Below, piece after piece: positions 23,286 through 36,700 of a stretch of DNA of 64,000 nucleotides. Position 1 is the first letter of the stretch, and each line of letters begins with the position of its first letter. A program made the translations under genes and the position numbers. The stretch lies in NCBI GenBank assembly GCA_010015655.1, contig ML976749.1, positions 225,263 to 289,262 on the forward strand, in the 5' to 3' direction. The stretch is from Bimuria novae-zelandiae CBS 107.79. Lineage: Eukaryota > Ascomycota > Dothideomycetes > Pleosporales > Didymosphaeriaceae. The notes beneath the pieces were generated by a model. The model was not told the DNA's origin, did not search any database, and saw only the letters and a program-made list of their open reading frames with translations.

Positions 23286-25543
23286 ATGCAAGAGAGGATG
23301 GAACCGAAGGTAAGCACTAAACCTCCTGCGCGGTTGCTGATATTGACGCGCGGCAGCCAGAGGTTGCAGATGCGACGGGGCTGTTGTCGTACAAACCGCG
23401 GCCCGCGTTAGCGACACCAGGATATCGTAAGACGCCCCCAAAAGGAACAATAATATTTCAGCTAACACCGTCCCTCAGATCTTCGGTCAATGAAAGACTT
23501 GATCAGTAAGTCGTCTTTGATGGCGTAGGTCGTTCGCGTGTACTAACAATGTCTGCTGAGGCCATAAACAGCTATGAAATTGATCTTAACCCGGAATATC
23601 AACGAGACATCGTATGGACGGCTGACCGCATGTCAGAGTTAATTAATTCTCTCATGGAGAACTTTTACATTCCCCCAATCATTTTCAACAGGAAACCGGA
23701 CGGAGGTTCGAAATTCAAGCTTGTCTGTATAGATGGCAAGCAAAGGCTGTCGTCAGTCAGTAATTTCGTCAAAGGGATTATCCCCTGTTCGGATTACCGT
23801 GGAGAGAAATGGTGGTTCTGCGACTCCTCGCAGAAGGGCAAGAAGAATGTCCTTTCGCCCGATGCGCAGAAAGCTTTTCTTGAAAATGACTTTGTTACGT
23901 TTGAATACACAAACCTCAGCCGGATGCAAGAGGAGGATATGTTTGGGAGGGTGCAAATGGGGGTGCCATTGTCCGCAGCTGAGAAACTGCGAGCCCAGAG
24001 TGGCCCGTGGCAGGAGCTGGCTAAAATGTTCGTCACCGATTTCCCGATCATCTATGCACTCTTGAAAGACCCGATGCGAGGTAAAGACTTTCAACACACA
24101 CTCTCATGTTTCAGCCAGATCATGGAAGTGAAATCTCCATCGGGCGCGAAAGGGAATCCGGCCTTTAAGATGGGGCACAATAATATTCCCAAGCTCCTAA
24201 AGAAGACTGATTCGGTCGACGACGACATCAAATCGCACCTCGCTGGGGTGTGGAGAAGGTTCCAGGACATCATTGAGCTAGATTCGAACACATTTACAAA
24301 CGCCGACAAATACCTCAATGGTGTGCAGACCTTTGCGCCTGTGGAAATGGCTGCGGTTACGGTGCTCATCTCAGTCTACTTTGATGAGGGCCGCAGCGAT
24401 CAAACTTTGCTCGAGGACGTTCGGATGCTGCGAAGGTCTCTGCGCGAGAACTTTCCTGATCTGCGTATGAACGAGAAAGTGTGGAAAGAAATCTGGAACT
24501 TCATCGACAACCTGCACAAATTCCGAGAGGCAACTGATGGGAATACTGTGGATGAAAGCGTACCTCCCAATGTACCCGAAGTGCGCCCCACGCTCCCGCC
24601 AGCTGGTGCTGGTGCTGGTGCTAAGAAAGGAAGGCATGCCCCGAAGACCAAACGACCAAGTCAGTCTGAACCTAAAGTGCCTGAGGTGAAGGCGACTGAG
24701 TCCCGCCCTCGCAAGCGTCAACGCACAGGATCACCGCCGTCGAACTCGCAGGAAATGCCGCTTCGGACTACCTCTTCAGTCAACCCACAACAACACCATA
24801 CCAGAAGAGACTACCTCAACCCTGTCAGCGACGAAGAAATATCATCTCCGCATGTATCACGTGCGAAAGCAGCCCCAACCTCTCTTTGTAGGGCAGTACG
24901 GGAACGACCAGCACTATCGTCGCACACGGCAAACCCAGCAACGTCAAATTTGCCTCCGAGACCAGCTTCCACGCCACCATCGAACACGGTGAATTCAGGA
25001 ACGCCAACCCTGCCTCCGAAGCCAGCCTTCACGCCATTAGAAGCACGTCCAAGCGGCGGATCGGAGCATAACAGCTATCGTGTTCCGGTAGCGCCTATGG
25101 GTCTGGATTCGAACGCAGGGAGGAGTCGCAGTATAGGCGGAGGCACGGTCCTACCATACACACCTGCGTCCATTGTAGCCTCTCCAGTGGTTGAAAAAGC
25201 ACCTTCATATTTCAGGGAAACTCTGCGGTCAATCGACTCCCCAAGTGCACCACAAGTTTATAGGCCACCTCCATTGCAGCCACAGAAGCCAGCTTCCGTT
25301 CTGTCTTCGACAACTGCTATGCAACCGCCATCCCGACCCGCACAGTCGGCACCAACGTCTCCATTGAAACCACAATTGCAAGCTCTGCCAGGTCCGACGA
25401 CGAACTCTCAAGCGGACTCTAGGCGCAAAGGGGCTTCACTACCTCAATTCAACAATGTCATCGACTTGACCGAGGATGAAACCGAAGAGAAGCGCGTTTA
25501 TCTCTTGTCCGCGTTCCAAAGAACCAGGAACTTCCACGGCTGA
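23286..25543 (+). CDS. DUF262 (GmrSD/ParB-like) domain protein with disordered tail
   Basis: Proposed exons 23286-23309, 23357-23505 and 23572-25543; about 714 aa. The last exon alone has an ATG at 23549, but that falls inside a consensus intron (GTAAGT donor, CTAAC branch, ACAG acceptor) and the DUF262 start is only complete when exon 2 is joined. DUF262 hallmarks: IDLNPEYQRDIVWTADRM, LINSLMENFYIPPIIFN, VCIDGKQRLSSV (the D-G-x-Q-R motif), PWQELAKMFV and FAPVEMAAVTVLISVY. After about residue 390 the protein is Pro/Ser-rich and basic. In bacteria this fold gives GmrS/GmrD-type nucleases and DndB-like proteins; the role of fungal copies is not established. A coding-like stretch at 25603-25710 ending in ENHLGK suggests a further 3' exon. 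Confidence 0.82.
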
Positions 25544-26113
25544 GCGCCGCTGCTACGACCTCTGCATTGCCATATCCTAGCCCTGTGTCGGCATCGTAAC
25601 AGGCACAGACTCCGGCACCCGCTCCGGTACCCAGCGAAAGTACTGCGCAGCTGAGGAAGAGGCTCGACGGGGCCTGGAGCAGAATTCGGGAAAATCATTT
25701 GGGGAAATAGTGCTGTCCGACTAGGTTGCGGAGATTTACAAGAAGCTCGGCGAGCGTATTTATATGGAGCCGGTTTTACCATGTAGCGTTATAGCGGGTG
25801 CTTGCGATAGCTGGACTTCGGGCGGCAATGCTCAGGACCTGTGTGAGGTTGTCACGGAAAAGGCGCATTATCATTATCATTATCATATACATCAATTGTG
25901 TATATTGAACAACGTATATATAGATGATCTGGCTCGTTATGAGATTGTTCTTCTCGCATTTATGCAATTCCGTCAAACAACCGAACATTTCACCCAATCT
26001 TCCTGCTCCGCGTGGGATTTTCACGTAGGAGGGACCAGTCCTACTCAAAGCGATTAGCAATTATATAACCATAACCGACCCGCCTGGCACCCATGCATAT
26101 ATACTTCCACATC
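25544..26113. other. Intergenic; possible extra DUF262 3' exon and a TTATCA-type microsatellite
   Basis: 25603-25710 reads open as a coding-like peptide (TAQLRKRLDGAWSRIREN) after a TAACAG acceptor. Around 25863-25888 there is a (CATTAT)n microsatellite. The remainder is 3' flank of both neighbours. Confidence 0.35.
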
Positions 26114-27226
26114 CTAATACCCATGCTTGCCCAACTGCTCGTCTGTCCACTCCCAAAGACGCTTCGCCAAGCCCATATCCTGCCCATATTTGGACCCCTT
26201 CGTCATAACACCCACCGGCCGATAAAACTCTCCGTTTTCAATCCTCTCCTTCTCCACCGTCGCAGCCCACGTCTGCGTCAACGCGCCACCCCTCGTATCC
26301 TTAAAATGCCCCGGCAACACCCTCCCAATCTGTTTGTAAAACCACAATCCAACCTTCATAACCGCACTGGACACAAAAGCGTCGTACAGATCCGTGATGA
26401 TAACGCCCGGGTGCACAGAGACGGACGTGATCTGCGGATACCGCTGCGCCAGCTCGCGTGAGAAGAGGATGTTCGCGAGTTTCGACTGCCCGTAGCGCCG
26501 CCACGTGTACTGCTTCTCCAGCGCCGCTTGGTCGAAGACGATACCGCCTTTCGGCGCGGCTAGCATGCCCAAGCTCGACACGTTGACGATGCGGACGTCT
26601 GCACCGAGCTGGGCCGCTGTATGGAGGAGTACGGGCAGCAGCAGCTTGGTGAGAAGCGCGTGCCCGACATGGTTTGTGCCGAATTGGATCTCGTAGCCCT
26701 CTTTTGTGAGGGAGTACGGCGTCATCATGATGCCCGCATTGTTGATGAGGATATCGAGGCGTTGCTCGCGCACTTTGAAGGCCGAGGCTGCGGACGCGAT
26801 GGACGCGAAGGATGTTAGGTCGAGCGGGAGGTGTTCGATTGCGGCGGAGGGGTAGGCGCGCTGGAGGGAGGCGATGGCGGAGGCAGCTTTCGAGGCGGTG
26901 CGCGCGGCGAGGTAGATACGCGCGGGGGAGTGCGCGGCTAGGTTGGCGATGGTTTGCTTGCCTAGGCCAACATTTCCTGTTGTGTGTCAGACATTTCTAT
27001 TCCTTTCTTAGAAGTGTGCTGTGCGTAGCTTCTCACCTCCAGTAACAAGTATGACCTTGCCCTCTAAGCTTGGGATATCCGTCGCGGGGTCGAAGTGCGA
27101 TTTCCTGAATATTGCTCTGAAGTCCAGGTCTGGGAAGATGAGGTGCGGACCAAGGGTGATCGCTATAGTTGCTATCTCCACAAGGCCAGAAAAGATGCTG
27201 TATAGCATCGAAATTGGGGTGGCCAT
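26114..27226 (-). CDS. Short-chain dehydrogenase/reductase (retinol-dehydrogenase/WWOX-like)
   Basis: Two exons, 27226-27037 and 26976-26114, with a 60-nt intron; 350 aa. The NAD(P)-binding motif TGGNVGLGKQ is assembled across the splice. Further SDR signatures: LDLTSFASI, ILINNAGIM, the catalytic YGQSK (Tyr-x3-Lys) and the upstream Ser in VNVSSLG, then SVHPGVIIT. The N-terminus before the Rossmann fold is hydrophobic, suggesting membrane association, as in ER or lipid-droplet retinol-type reductases. Substrate cannot be inferred; fungal members often reduce lipids or polyketide intermediates. Confidence 0.88.
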
Positions 27227-30200
27227 CGTAATGTGGTTCTATGATGGAGCTAGGTTTTGGTACGAGTAGGTCGCTCGTGTCATGACGAAAGCCGAGGCAT
27301 ATTGCGTTGAGAAGAGGGATGCGGAGCATCCCCCGGTAGCCGCGCAATCGAGCTCGGGAGCTTGGAGTAGAACATCGTCAGGCCGGACGGAGGACGAGAG
27401 GAACGTTGCAAGCTGTTCGAGATGGTTGATGATGGTTCTTGTGACACTGCGGAGGTCGCTTACGCGCCTCAGTGGCACAGCTAGGGAGCGACCGGATGTG
27501 GGACACATCACTGACCTCACTACGTAAGATCCATCGTACATGAATTATCCAAGCAAACGATTTCTTTTACTCCACGGCGAGAACTAAGAATATTCTGTGC
27601 TTCTTCGTCTTTGACGTCCTATAGAAAAGTATTTTTTAATACAAAATGACACGGTGGCTAGATCAGACAACAATTCCAACTTTCCTCACCTCGAAGTCCA
27701 TCAAAACGCTGTAATGGAAGCCATTGATCAGCATTGGTGGCTTTGGTTTATTTCCAAGAAGCCCTGACTTCCTGCTTTTACTTCATGGTATAGTATACCC
27801 TTCCATGTCATCGAAAGACAGATTCTCACGGTGAACAAAGCGGATCAGTCTCCCTCCCTAAAACGAACCAATGCATTGCTCAACGTAGACCGAGGGCTCT
27901 TTGCTGTCAATTCAGACTGTTATGAGGGAGTTTTTCACGGTAATGGCCCACAGTTGTTGCTCGATTGCGGATTGAAGAAGCGGACGTGTTGTCTCGAATT
28001 TTGAGTAGTTGCAACGCACATGGCATTGCTTTACTTTCTCACAGTCGTTATCCTCGCAAATTCCCTAATATAACAGTTCTATGCATCTTCTGTAGCAATG
28101 AGGGTTAACTTAGATGGTTTCACAGGAGCCATTGAGCTACTTAGATAGCCGCCGCTGCATTCTTATATCGGGGAAGCTTCGTTACCCCAAGAGATTATGT
28201 AGGTATGTCATCACACGTCCAGTTCTTAAGCTTACAGATGTCTTATGCTAAAGTGCCATGCAGTGAGCTGAACGCTGCCTAAGCCGCACTGTTGTCGCTG
28301 CAACAGGTCAGGCCTTCCTCACACATACGCATCTAATAAGGCAAGTGGCAAGTCCCATGTGTCTTCGAGGAACTTCCACTCGTTTTTTATGTTTAAATGT
28401 TTCTTTCCGCGCGAAGTTCCGCGTAGCACATTAAGTCAGTGGTTGTTTCCGAGTACATATTTGGCTCTATACTCTACTATGGCTTCCAGAGCTCAGGCGT
28501 TATAGTGAAATGCACATCAAGCCAACAGGCCACAGTCTAGAGCTACGGCTACTGCTATCGAATTACCCCGGCAATCAAACAATCTAGCTACAGCCTTCGC
28601 GCATGTGCGCGGCCAGTCACGAAGGTTGTAAATACGGTAGAACCCCCCACACTCAGGTTGACGTCAGCCCAAGACTTGCCTTGCCTTGAAGTTGAGTTCG
28701 TTGTATTCCATGGTCCATGAGCTAATGCATAGCTACACGTGAGTTTGAGCATGCAAGTCAGGAAGGTAAGCCAACATTTGTATCCGTGTTTCACGTCTCT
28801 AGTCCCCTAAGACGATCTGGTGACGTGTACCAACTCCTCAGAACGAACAGTTGTGAAGAAGCAATTGAGGTGCACATTCGAGGTAGTCGATCAACTTGTC
28901 GTGATTCGCTCGATCACATTTTGCCTTTCCTTTCGCCATGCAAAACTGAAGCTGCAATCACAGCTGAGCCTACATATTTCCCAACCCAGACATGTCAGGA
29001 TCTCGCTGCCTTAACGAGATTGAGGTCATGGCTTTGCGCGAATGCCATACAGCACGAACCCGAACCCGAGCCCGGATCCCGCTGAGCAAGGGTGGAACGG
29101 CCCGAAGCCAAGCGTTATACCGTCAATGTTACTATGTACATGTCTGCCACTCTAGCAGCAGGATGAGTATCACTGACCTCAGAGTTTGAGATGTCGGAAA
29201 GCTGCTTGCGACAACAAGCTGGGAAGGGACCTGCATGACGTTGGGATGACGATCCAACTATTATCCCACCTGTAGGATGAAGAGCGCTTGTGTCGAACCG
29301 GGTCTTTGGGCAAACGAGCTGACAGCTGCAAGGGATGTGAGGAACAGACATTAGCGCGAGTGGAGATCCGTCGCTTTGATTACATAGTTTGACGTGGGAG
29401 ATCTTCGGGGTCGAGCGACCCATGGCTGGATTTCAAATAAATGGTAAACACACATCGGCGTGTACTGCGCAAGCCCGTTACAGAGAGTTTTAGGTCGGCC
29501 GTTGAGCGGTGAACGTTGAGAAGCGCCGTAACTTTGCTTCCGGCTAAGTGTTCCATTTCTAGAACTTCTAGAATAACCAGCCGCTGAGTCGAAATCGCAT
29601 CCTTCAATGTTGGCACGATCCGGTATCCGACGCTAACAATTGGTACGCGAACCCAAGCACCCATGTCAATCCGTGATGTCCCTTGCATGGTACTTCCCGA
29701 AACGTCGACATGCATGATAGCTGCGTGTGCTTCGTCTGAGCCTGCTTGAGCTTTTGACGGAGTTCACTTTGCAAGGGATTGCGTGTCAGCTCATCGTATT
29801 TTACGTGGGATGCCAGGAAATTCGCACTTGAACAGGAAGCATGCTGTTCACCGCTAGGTAGAGGTCCTAGACCTGACGTAAGCCTAGACATGGAAGTCTA
29901 TTCTGACAGGATCGATAGGTTTTGCCAGGTGCGTGTTATCGGATCTTTGCTAAGATGATAACACGTGAGCGCCAGCATGTTTCCGAACTCGTGATCGGAA
30001 ATTATCAGTATCTACATATAAACATGTCCCACATGCAGCATTAACAAGTATCTACTTGGGAATGGTGTCATTTGCATCTGACGATTGAAGCGTGACGAAT
30101 AACCTCAGGCACCATGCCGACGGAAAATTTGACGCCTTCGGAAATCCGCGGATTGATTGTATACCTATTTGAGCGTGTTGCTGCAAATAGCCAGCGCACG

Positions 30201-32278
30201 TGCGCTTGCGGCAAAATAGAAGGTGTCTGTGTAACAAGCCAACCAGGAGCGCGAAGGATGACTTGCTTGACTAGGGAGCGGATCCGATCGCGCGGATACG
30301 GGTTATCAGCGAAGTTAAGCCATGATCGAAACGTGCTTCCCCATACGGTCAGCACCGGGGCTTTCTCGTATGAGGTAATGACTCCGTATCTAGAAGCGCA
30401 CTTCCTCTGCAAATTGTGTCTCGAACCTAATTATAGTACCTCATGTACTCCGGCATTCAATCATGGATGGATGATACTAGACCATGAGTAAGTGTACACG
30501 TACAACTTTGACATCAACTTTGCAAAGTCCTAGTCGCAGTCCCACCTGTTGTAAGGCCGCGGCTCGAATTTGAACTTGGCAGATCGAGCTCCACACGAGG
30601 GACAACGTACGCTAGCCCAAAGGGATTTAATTCATCAGGAACGAGTCAACATCGACGAGGATCTCGGATCCAGAAATCAGAACCTCGATGTGGGGACAGT
30701 CGAGCACAATCCCGCAACCTTTCCACAACACCTTCCAGCTGGAGTAGAAATCTTATCTGGATGGCGAAGCCTGCTCTAGCGTGCTCCTATGCCTGAACTC
30801 TATCTTTGATCATTTGCTACGGTCTTTTTGTGGAACTCTAGCCCAAGAAATTATTCCCACTAGCAGCCCACCAAGCCTTTCCGAACACTTTCCCCGATCA
30901 CGGGCGAACGATACGAACTGCCGGATGGCGACCCCAGACAACACAACGTCGTCAAGGCCCAGTCAAACGGTTACCGGGAACTGGGCTTTGGTTTGGCGCG
31001 ACAGCGTTCCGAATTAATTTGAGGGGATCTTAATTGAACCCATTAAGGTTTCGCGGACTACGAACGGGGGTTCACAGCTCGCTTGCTGACGGAAATTGAA
31101 TTCGCAACAAGACACTGACTCTGTAGGGTAGGGGATCCATAGCTCTCACGACGAAAGTCTGGCCGTGTGCTGGCTCGCAAACTGCCGAGGTCATAGACTT
31201 CGTGCCTCCGAGGTAACAGCCCTGATCAGATGCGCAACGCCTAGAGGTGTAGAAAGGGTCGTTCTCGGCACATGAATCTTCCACTCTGATGTCAATCCTG
31301 GTTGAAGGATTACCCACTTGCTCTTCATCCGGCATGCTTCACGAGATTCGGGCGACATTCTTGCGCATCTGCCCCACATATCCACCAATCCCGAATCAGC
31401 AATACCGCCGCGTTGCATCCATCCCACTTCAAGTCATCTCACGCACCGCTCCACTTATTGATGCGACCTAGACTGAACCACACTGATGCTGAAGTTCTTC
31501 ATGAAATGCACATAGATGACGACGACTGTGAAGCCGAAAGGTTGTTGTGTGGGGAAAGCCTCCTGTAATTCTCAAGCGAGATAGCTGGCGCCTGTCAAAT
31601 GCCCTCGGTACCGGCAGGCCTCGGAGCTAAGATCTGAGGATCAAAGGCCGCTTCCAGCTCCGAAACAGCGCGGGTGTCATGTGCGCTACCGCCGGAACTC
31701 TCTCCGATGGGCGTGGTGGAGACACTCAACAATGGTCTGGGGAATTGTCGCAGATGACTCGTCCGTACCAGTAATTCTTTACGCCACCACTACGATGTCG
31801 AATTCAAGTATAGTACAAGCGTAGGCGTAGCTCAAAGCTTGCTCGCTGTCAGGCTCCATCGCCTCAAACGTATCCTACTAGTACATACAATCCCAGGAAT
31901 GCAAGCCTGTCGCAATGCCATGCGCAAACAAGCGGCGTAGAATCCGGGGAGAAATTACGAGGGCCCTGTAAAATGCCACTCGTTGCGGAAATCGAGACAT
32001 TGATCCGGACAATGCCAAAGTCGTAACTGCACACATGTGCATGCGCATCCTTCCAGAAATGCTGCAGACTTTCGTCCAATTCCGTGTCTCATCCTTGCTC
32101 CGTAGAAACCTAATCAGAAATTACGTATAGAACCTGAAAACCAACCCCGAATGAAATGTGAAAGCAAGTTGAACAGCGAATGCGGAAAATTGTCGCCGAA
32201 GCGTTCTAGCGAGACCGAAATCTAGAGGTTGGCTGGTCCTGATAATCGATGTGTTGCCTTGTTATGCGGTCTTCCCGA
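27227..32278. other. 5-kb gene-poor stretch
   Basis: No family-recognisable protein. Frames around 29380-29891 (minus) form a long coding-like sequence only if a frameshift is allowed (LQSELRQKLKQAQTKHTQL then ARG-rich and hydrophobic blocks), and a 125-aa ATG frame at 30114-30491 (plus) is an orphan. No repeats with TIRs or LTRs were seen. Probable ancient decay, or regulatory/non-coding DNA. Confidence 0.4.
30114..30491 (+). CDS. Orphan hypothetical ORF
   Basis: 125 aa from an ATG, with several cysteines (TCACGK, FLCKLCLE) but no recognised domain, no signal peptide and no clear neighbours. The only ATG-started frame above 120 aa in this gene-poor part. It may be chance; coding evidence is weak. 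Confidence 0.15.
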   Translation: MPTENLTPSEIRGLIVYLFERVAANSQRTCACGKIEGVCVTSQPGARRMTCLTRERIRSRGYGLSAKLSHDRNVLPHTVSTGAFSYEVMTPYLEAHFLCKLCLEPNYSTSCTPAFNHGWMILDHE

Positions 32279-33780
32279 TTAGAAGTGCTGTAGTCCGTGG
32301 TGGGCGTATGTCGTCGGTGGAGCGCCTTCTTCTTGCACTTGGCTCAACTGTCCTGGTTCGGGATACCACTGCCCACCGATCGGGCGGCTTTGTAGAGGCC
32401 CTTCATGTCCTGAGTTTTGACCTGCAGCGTACGTATTCCAGGGTGGAGGATAGTGATAGGGATTGCCGGTCACAATCGGCGCCGAAAGAGGTGCCGAAGT
32501 GTGCGGTCCGAGTGTGGTCGAGTGTATAGCGGCTGAGCTTGTGTCAATGGTAGTGGGATATTGATAAGGAGCTGTTCGTCTATATTCGTGTGGTTGAATC
32601 CCGAGAGATTGGTTCTGGAACTGTTGGGGTAGTCCTTCGATGTTTCCATAAGACATGGATCGACTTGGCGGCTGGAAGTTTTGTGCCCCCCAGTTCTGAT
32701 TATCTTGATGGCTACCGTAGGACATTGTCGAGCTAGTGCTCATGGTCGCGGGTGTGTGTATTCCAGAAACATTCGATTCGCTCCCAAAAGCAGAGTTCGC
32801 GGTTGTAGGAGATGCACGCCAATACCCGGTGGAAGAAGATGGGCTTTCCGAGACAGCTGACGAGGGCAGAAACCCTGTACTAGGGGGCCATTGCGTGTCG
32901 ATCGGATGCGGATAACCGTATGTAGGCTGCTGCACTGGCACTGGAACTGTCAGTGGAACTGTTAATCCTGCCAGGTCTGCCCACTTACTCCCGCTGCTCG
33001 GTGTAATATGGTGAGGGTCGCTGTCCGATTCACTGGGAACCTCGTATCTAGGCACAGAATTTGCGGATACAGTCCCAGGGAAGGGAGGACGGAACTCCTC
33101 CAGCTTGCCTCCTACCATGCTAACAGGATGTCGTGGAGACGATGTGTTGGATGATGGTAGTGGACCCGTGTTCACTTCTTTTGGTACACCCTGTGGACGA
33201 ACAGGTTCGGGAACCTGGTCAACAGGGTAGAAGTTGCAGTCCTTCTTCAAACGAATGCAGTTTGCGCAACGTCCCGTGGGCTCATCATTGGCAACAAGAC
33301 ACCTGATCTTCCTTCTGCGACAATGTCCTGTACCGCACATGTTAGCAAGAAAGCGCAAGTGTGTAATCAGCAACGTGCATGCTTACCGCAGGCGACTGAT
33401 GTCCGATGGTAACCCAGCTTGTTTCGTCGCTTGTCGCCACTCGGCGACAGCTCGTTGGTAGTTCCCAAGGCCAAATTGCGCATGTGTGGCGTCGATGAAG
33501 AACGTCTGATGATCGATGGCTTATCTTTCGAGGCGCGCCTCTTCTTGAGAAGCTGTTGTTGCGGTGAAACTTCGACAGCGTGGTCCGTTTGCGCTGAATT
33601 ATATTCGGGATGGTCTTCTGCGTTTCCGGGGAGTGTTGTTGTCTCGGGGACAGGAAAGCCTGAACTTGGGGTTTGAACCAAAGGATTGTAGGACATTGCG
33701 TTACTGATGGGCTGCAAAAGCAACGCGTGATCCAGCTTAGCTGCAACTTTCTTCGCACGATGATCCACCCCGACAGCCAT
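32279..33780 (-). CDS. Zn(II)2Cys6 transcription factor
   Basis: Two exons, 33780-33387 and 33327-32279, with a 59-nt intron inside the zinc cluster; up to 480 aa. The junction gives ACGHCRRRKIRC followed by RCANCIRLKKDC, the six-cysteine binuclear cluster (C-x2-C-x6-C ... C-x2-C-x6-C). It is preceded by the basic block RRNKLGYHRTSV, which is unusually conserved-looking. The rest is Pro/Ser/Gln-rich, with no fungal_trans domain seen, so it is a short, disordered regulator. Starts at 33780 and at 33696 (MSYNPLV) are both possible; the latter looks more like a natural N-terminus. The target genes are unknown; neighbouring DNA is gene-poor. Confidence 0.85.
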
Positions 33781-36700
33781 AAGAGGCGCCGAGTCGTTTC
33801 GCGCCTAGATAATCCGCCTCCGACACTCAACTCAGCATTGAAGGGTCCTGCAAATATCAGCATGGAGGCTCAAGCTAAGGCAGGTTAATCCCCGTCATGT
33901 AAGAAGATGACACACATACCCGCGTTGTCAAGTGCGGAAGTCTTCCCAAACGTTGAAGCCCGCACCACCAGATCTTTCTCCAGTGGGGAATCACCGACAA
34001 GTATAGTGACGCGCAATGACCCAACGCATGAGATTCTGGACGCCCGAGTTCCCAGCTAAGACCAGGGAGCGACGTCGAGCCCGGTGGAGCGGTGAAAATT
34101 GCTCACAGAAGAAGGCAGTGAGGCACCCGAAGCACTGTACCTTTTCACGTCCGGCGCACACGGGTAGCGCATACCACCGTATGGACGCTCCGGAGGCTCA
34201 TTCAAAGGACAACAGCACGAGCGGGCCAAAAAGCAAGGCGGCGAACGGAGATTATTAGAGACGAAATGGATTTTGGACAACGCTGTTTGGCTGAGTGTCC
34301 CAAGTCATTAAAAGAGGCGAAGGGCAAGCAGCACACACGCTATTTCCACAATGGGCGGAGCAGGCATTCACCAGAAGATTGAGCAGGCATGCAGGCATTG
34401 CAGGCATCCAGGGCTCCTAGTCTTGGCCTGACAGAACGATCTTGCGCCGCTCTGACAGGAGTGTGCACACCCTGCTCTGTTGGAGGCGCCGCAGGAGCCA
34501 ACTGATGATGTGCGGGATGGATGAAGAGCGGCACGGTCCTCTGGATAATGCACACGGCACCCACTGCTCTGCCCTCTGGGAGCTCCGACCACCATTGCAG
34601 CGTGGAGGTGGTCTGGCTGTCACCGGGCGGCGGACTGGCGCGGCGATGCGTAGCCGCGGCGTCAGAGGCTGCTAGAGCAGTCCGGCGCGTCGACGGTGTG
34701 CTTTTGCACGCGGCTTTGGGCGCAGACGAGACCCCCATGCTCTCCCAAAAGCTGTCTGCATCTATGATACACGGCGCATGCCGGGGCAAGGGGATCATGC
34801 TGCAGCTGCTGACCAGCGCCGTAAAGTTAATTTGGATCTTTTGTGCCTGCGAACGATGACTGGGGAGTGCTGGCGGGGTGTGTGAATGTCTCCAAACACT
34901 GAGCGCGCGTCCAATGGAGCTTGACAGATTGGGGATTTGGAGACCGATGCAGGGCTGTCGGCGGCGCCTTCTTTGATACGCCGGCTACGCGGAGGAGACC
35001 GCGCGAATGGCCAGCGTCTGATGGCTCAGTGACGTCCGCGATGTCTTCGTCCTGGGCTCGGCTGCTTGCTGACTGCGCGCGATGGTGCCATCGCCGTAAT
35101 CGAACGTGCAGGGATCCACCGGGGGAACGAACGGCACCGTCATCTGCATGCACGCATTCTGCGACAGAATGGCTGCGAGGTGCAGTCCTGCTCCACCGGG
35201 CTCATCTCGCTACCACACTGGCTCTGCTCGCAGAAACCATGCCCAAAGCAGGTCCCCGTCAGAGCTCTGGCGCAGGACATGCCAGTTGCGACTTTTGCAG
35301 CATCGAGGCCACGGCGAACACGCGCAGCGTTACACAGCAGACGTCGCAATGTCACCGATGGTCGTCGATGCGGTGGTGTTGACGCTTGAGCAGTCCCGGG
35401 AACACGGAAAGGAACTTGCATGCATGGCGTTCACCCAGGAGGGTCGAAAGCACGTGGTTGCCGCGGGGAAGGCCCAAGTTCGCACTCCTTCCTTAGCCCC
35501 GTCCAGATGCCACGCTCACACCTCTCTGAGTGACGGATGGCTATGCGTCACACAACCGCCTACAATCTCGTCTGCGCTGGCTTGCCCACGCGCCGTTGCT
35601 TTTTCAGATCCGCCGCATCGACTTATCGACTCGCAGCAACCATCCCACGCAGGGTCGCCCAGCTGCTGGTGGTGAGTATCGGAGACTAGTAAGCGGACCA
35701 CACTCCATGTCCCTGCAGAACAGCAAGGTAACGTGGCCTCGTTCGGGACTGGCGTCCAAGATTCCGGGTCGCCGTGTCGTGCCTCAGGATACAAATTTCC
35801 AGAAGTGAGGCTCTTCACCAGATTCTGGCTAAATGGAAATGGCGCGGTATGTCTCCGCAACGTGGGCCTCCGATCGATCCGCATCACGCGAGGCATCGTG
35901 CAGTGCAACTTTATGGCTTGCCTGTCTTCGCCGGCGCCTCAGTGACCACGATTGATTGCCGAACAAACGCTGCAGCGCCCCGTTGCGGCCCTGGGTTCGG
36001 TCCGGATGAGAAGGCGTTCGTCACCGAATACGCCCCGTCTCGCACGTTCACTCTTGATCAGCCCCCGCAGAGTGCCGCAGCGTGCTGATTCGTGATCAAG
36101 TCCAACCCCCAACTTGGGCGTAGCCCATTCTACCCACTTCGAGTATGCGATTGCTTCCAGATACCAGTCTGTGGCACAGCTATGTAGAGCACTTTATCAG
36201 CATCGCGCAAATACGACATACTGACACCTTCCCTAAGCAGATGGCAAAGCAATGCTCGCACGGATATCACTGCAACTCATCCAGTATGCACAACTATCTC
36301 ATCTCAATAGCTCAGGCGCATACTACGCCCCATCACTTCATGCCACTGTTGGATGCTTGGTTCTGTCGGACCTGCATTCCGTATCGCTCAACCTTTGGGG
36401 CCAGAATTTATGGAGAGGCATGGAAGACCACGTTGTACCAGCATGTCACTCCTGCAACACGTTGCTGGGCGTCCTTTCTCAATACTCCGAACTGTCGTCT
36501 CACGTCGTTTTCGCGCCATCAGTCCTAGCGCACATATTTTGACTCTCCGCACGACCGACCGTGCCACAACGACGTTGCTTTGGAGATTGTTCGCGTACGT
36601 AACTGCAATCGCGCCGAAGGTGCCGGGAAATCTGCCCCGCTTACCCTAGAATGCTGACCGTTCGCATCGTCGTTTTTCATTTATCTCTGCACGCACTCAA

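Noticed and set aside
23549..23571. ATG at 23549 as the DUF262 start
   Set aside because: It lies inside a consensus intron and would truncate the domain; the upstream exon keeps the frame.
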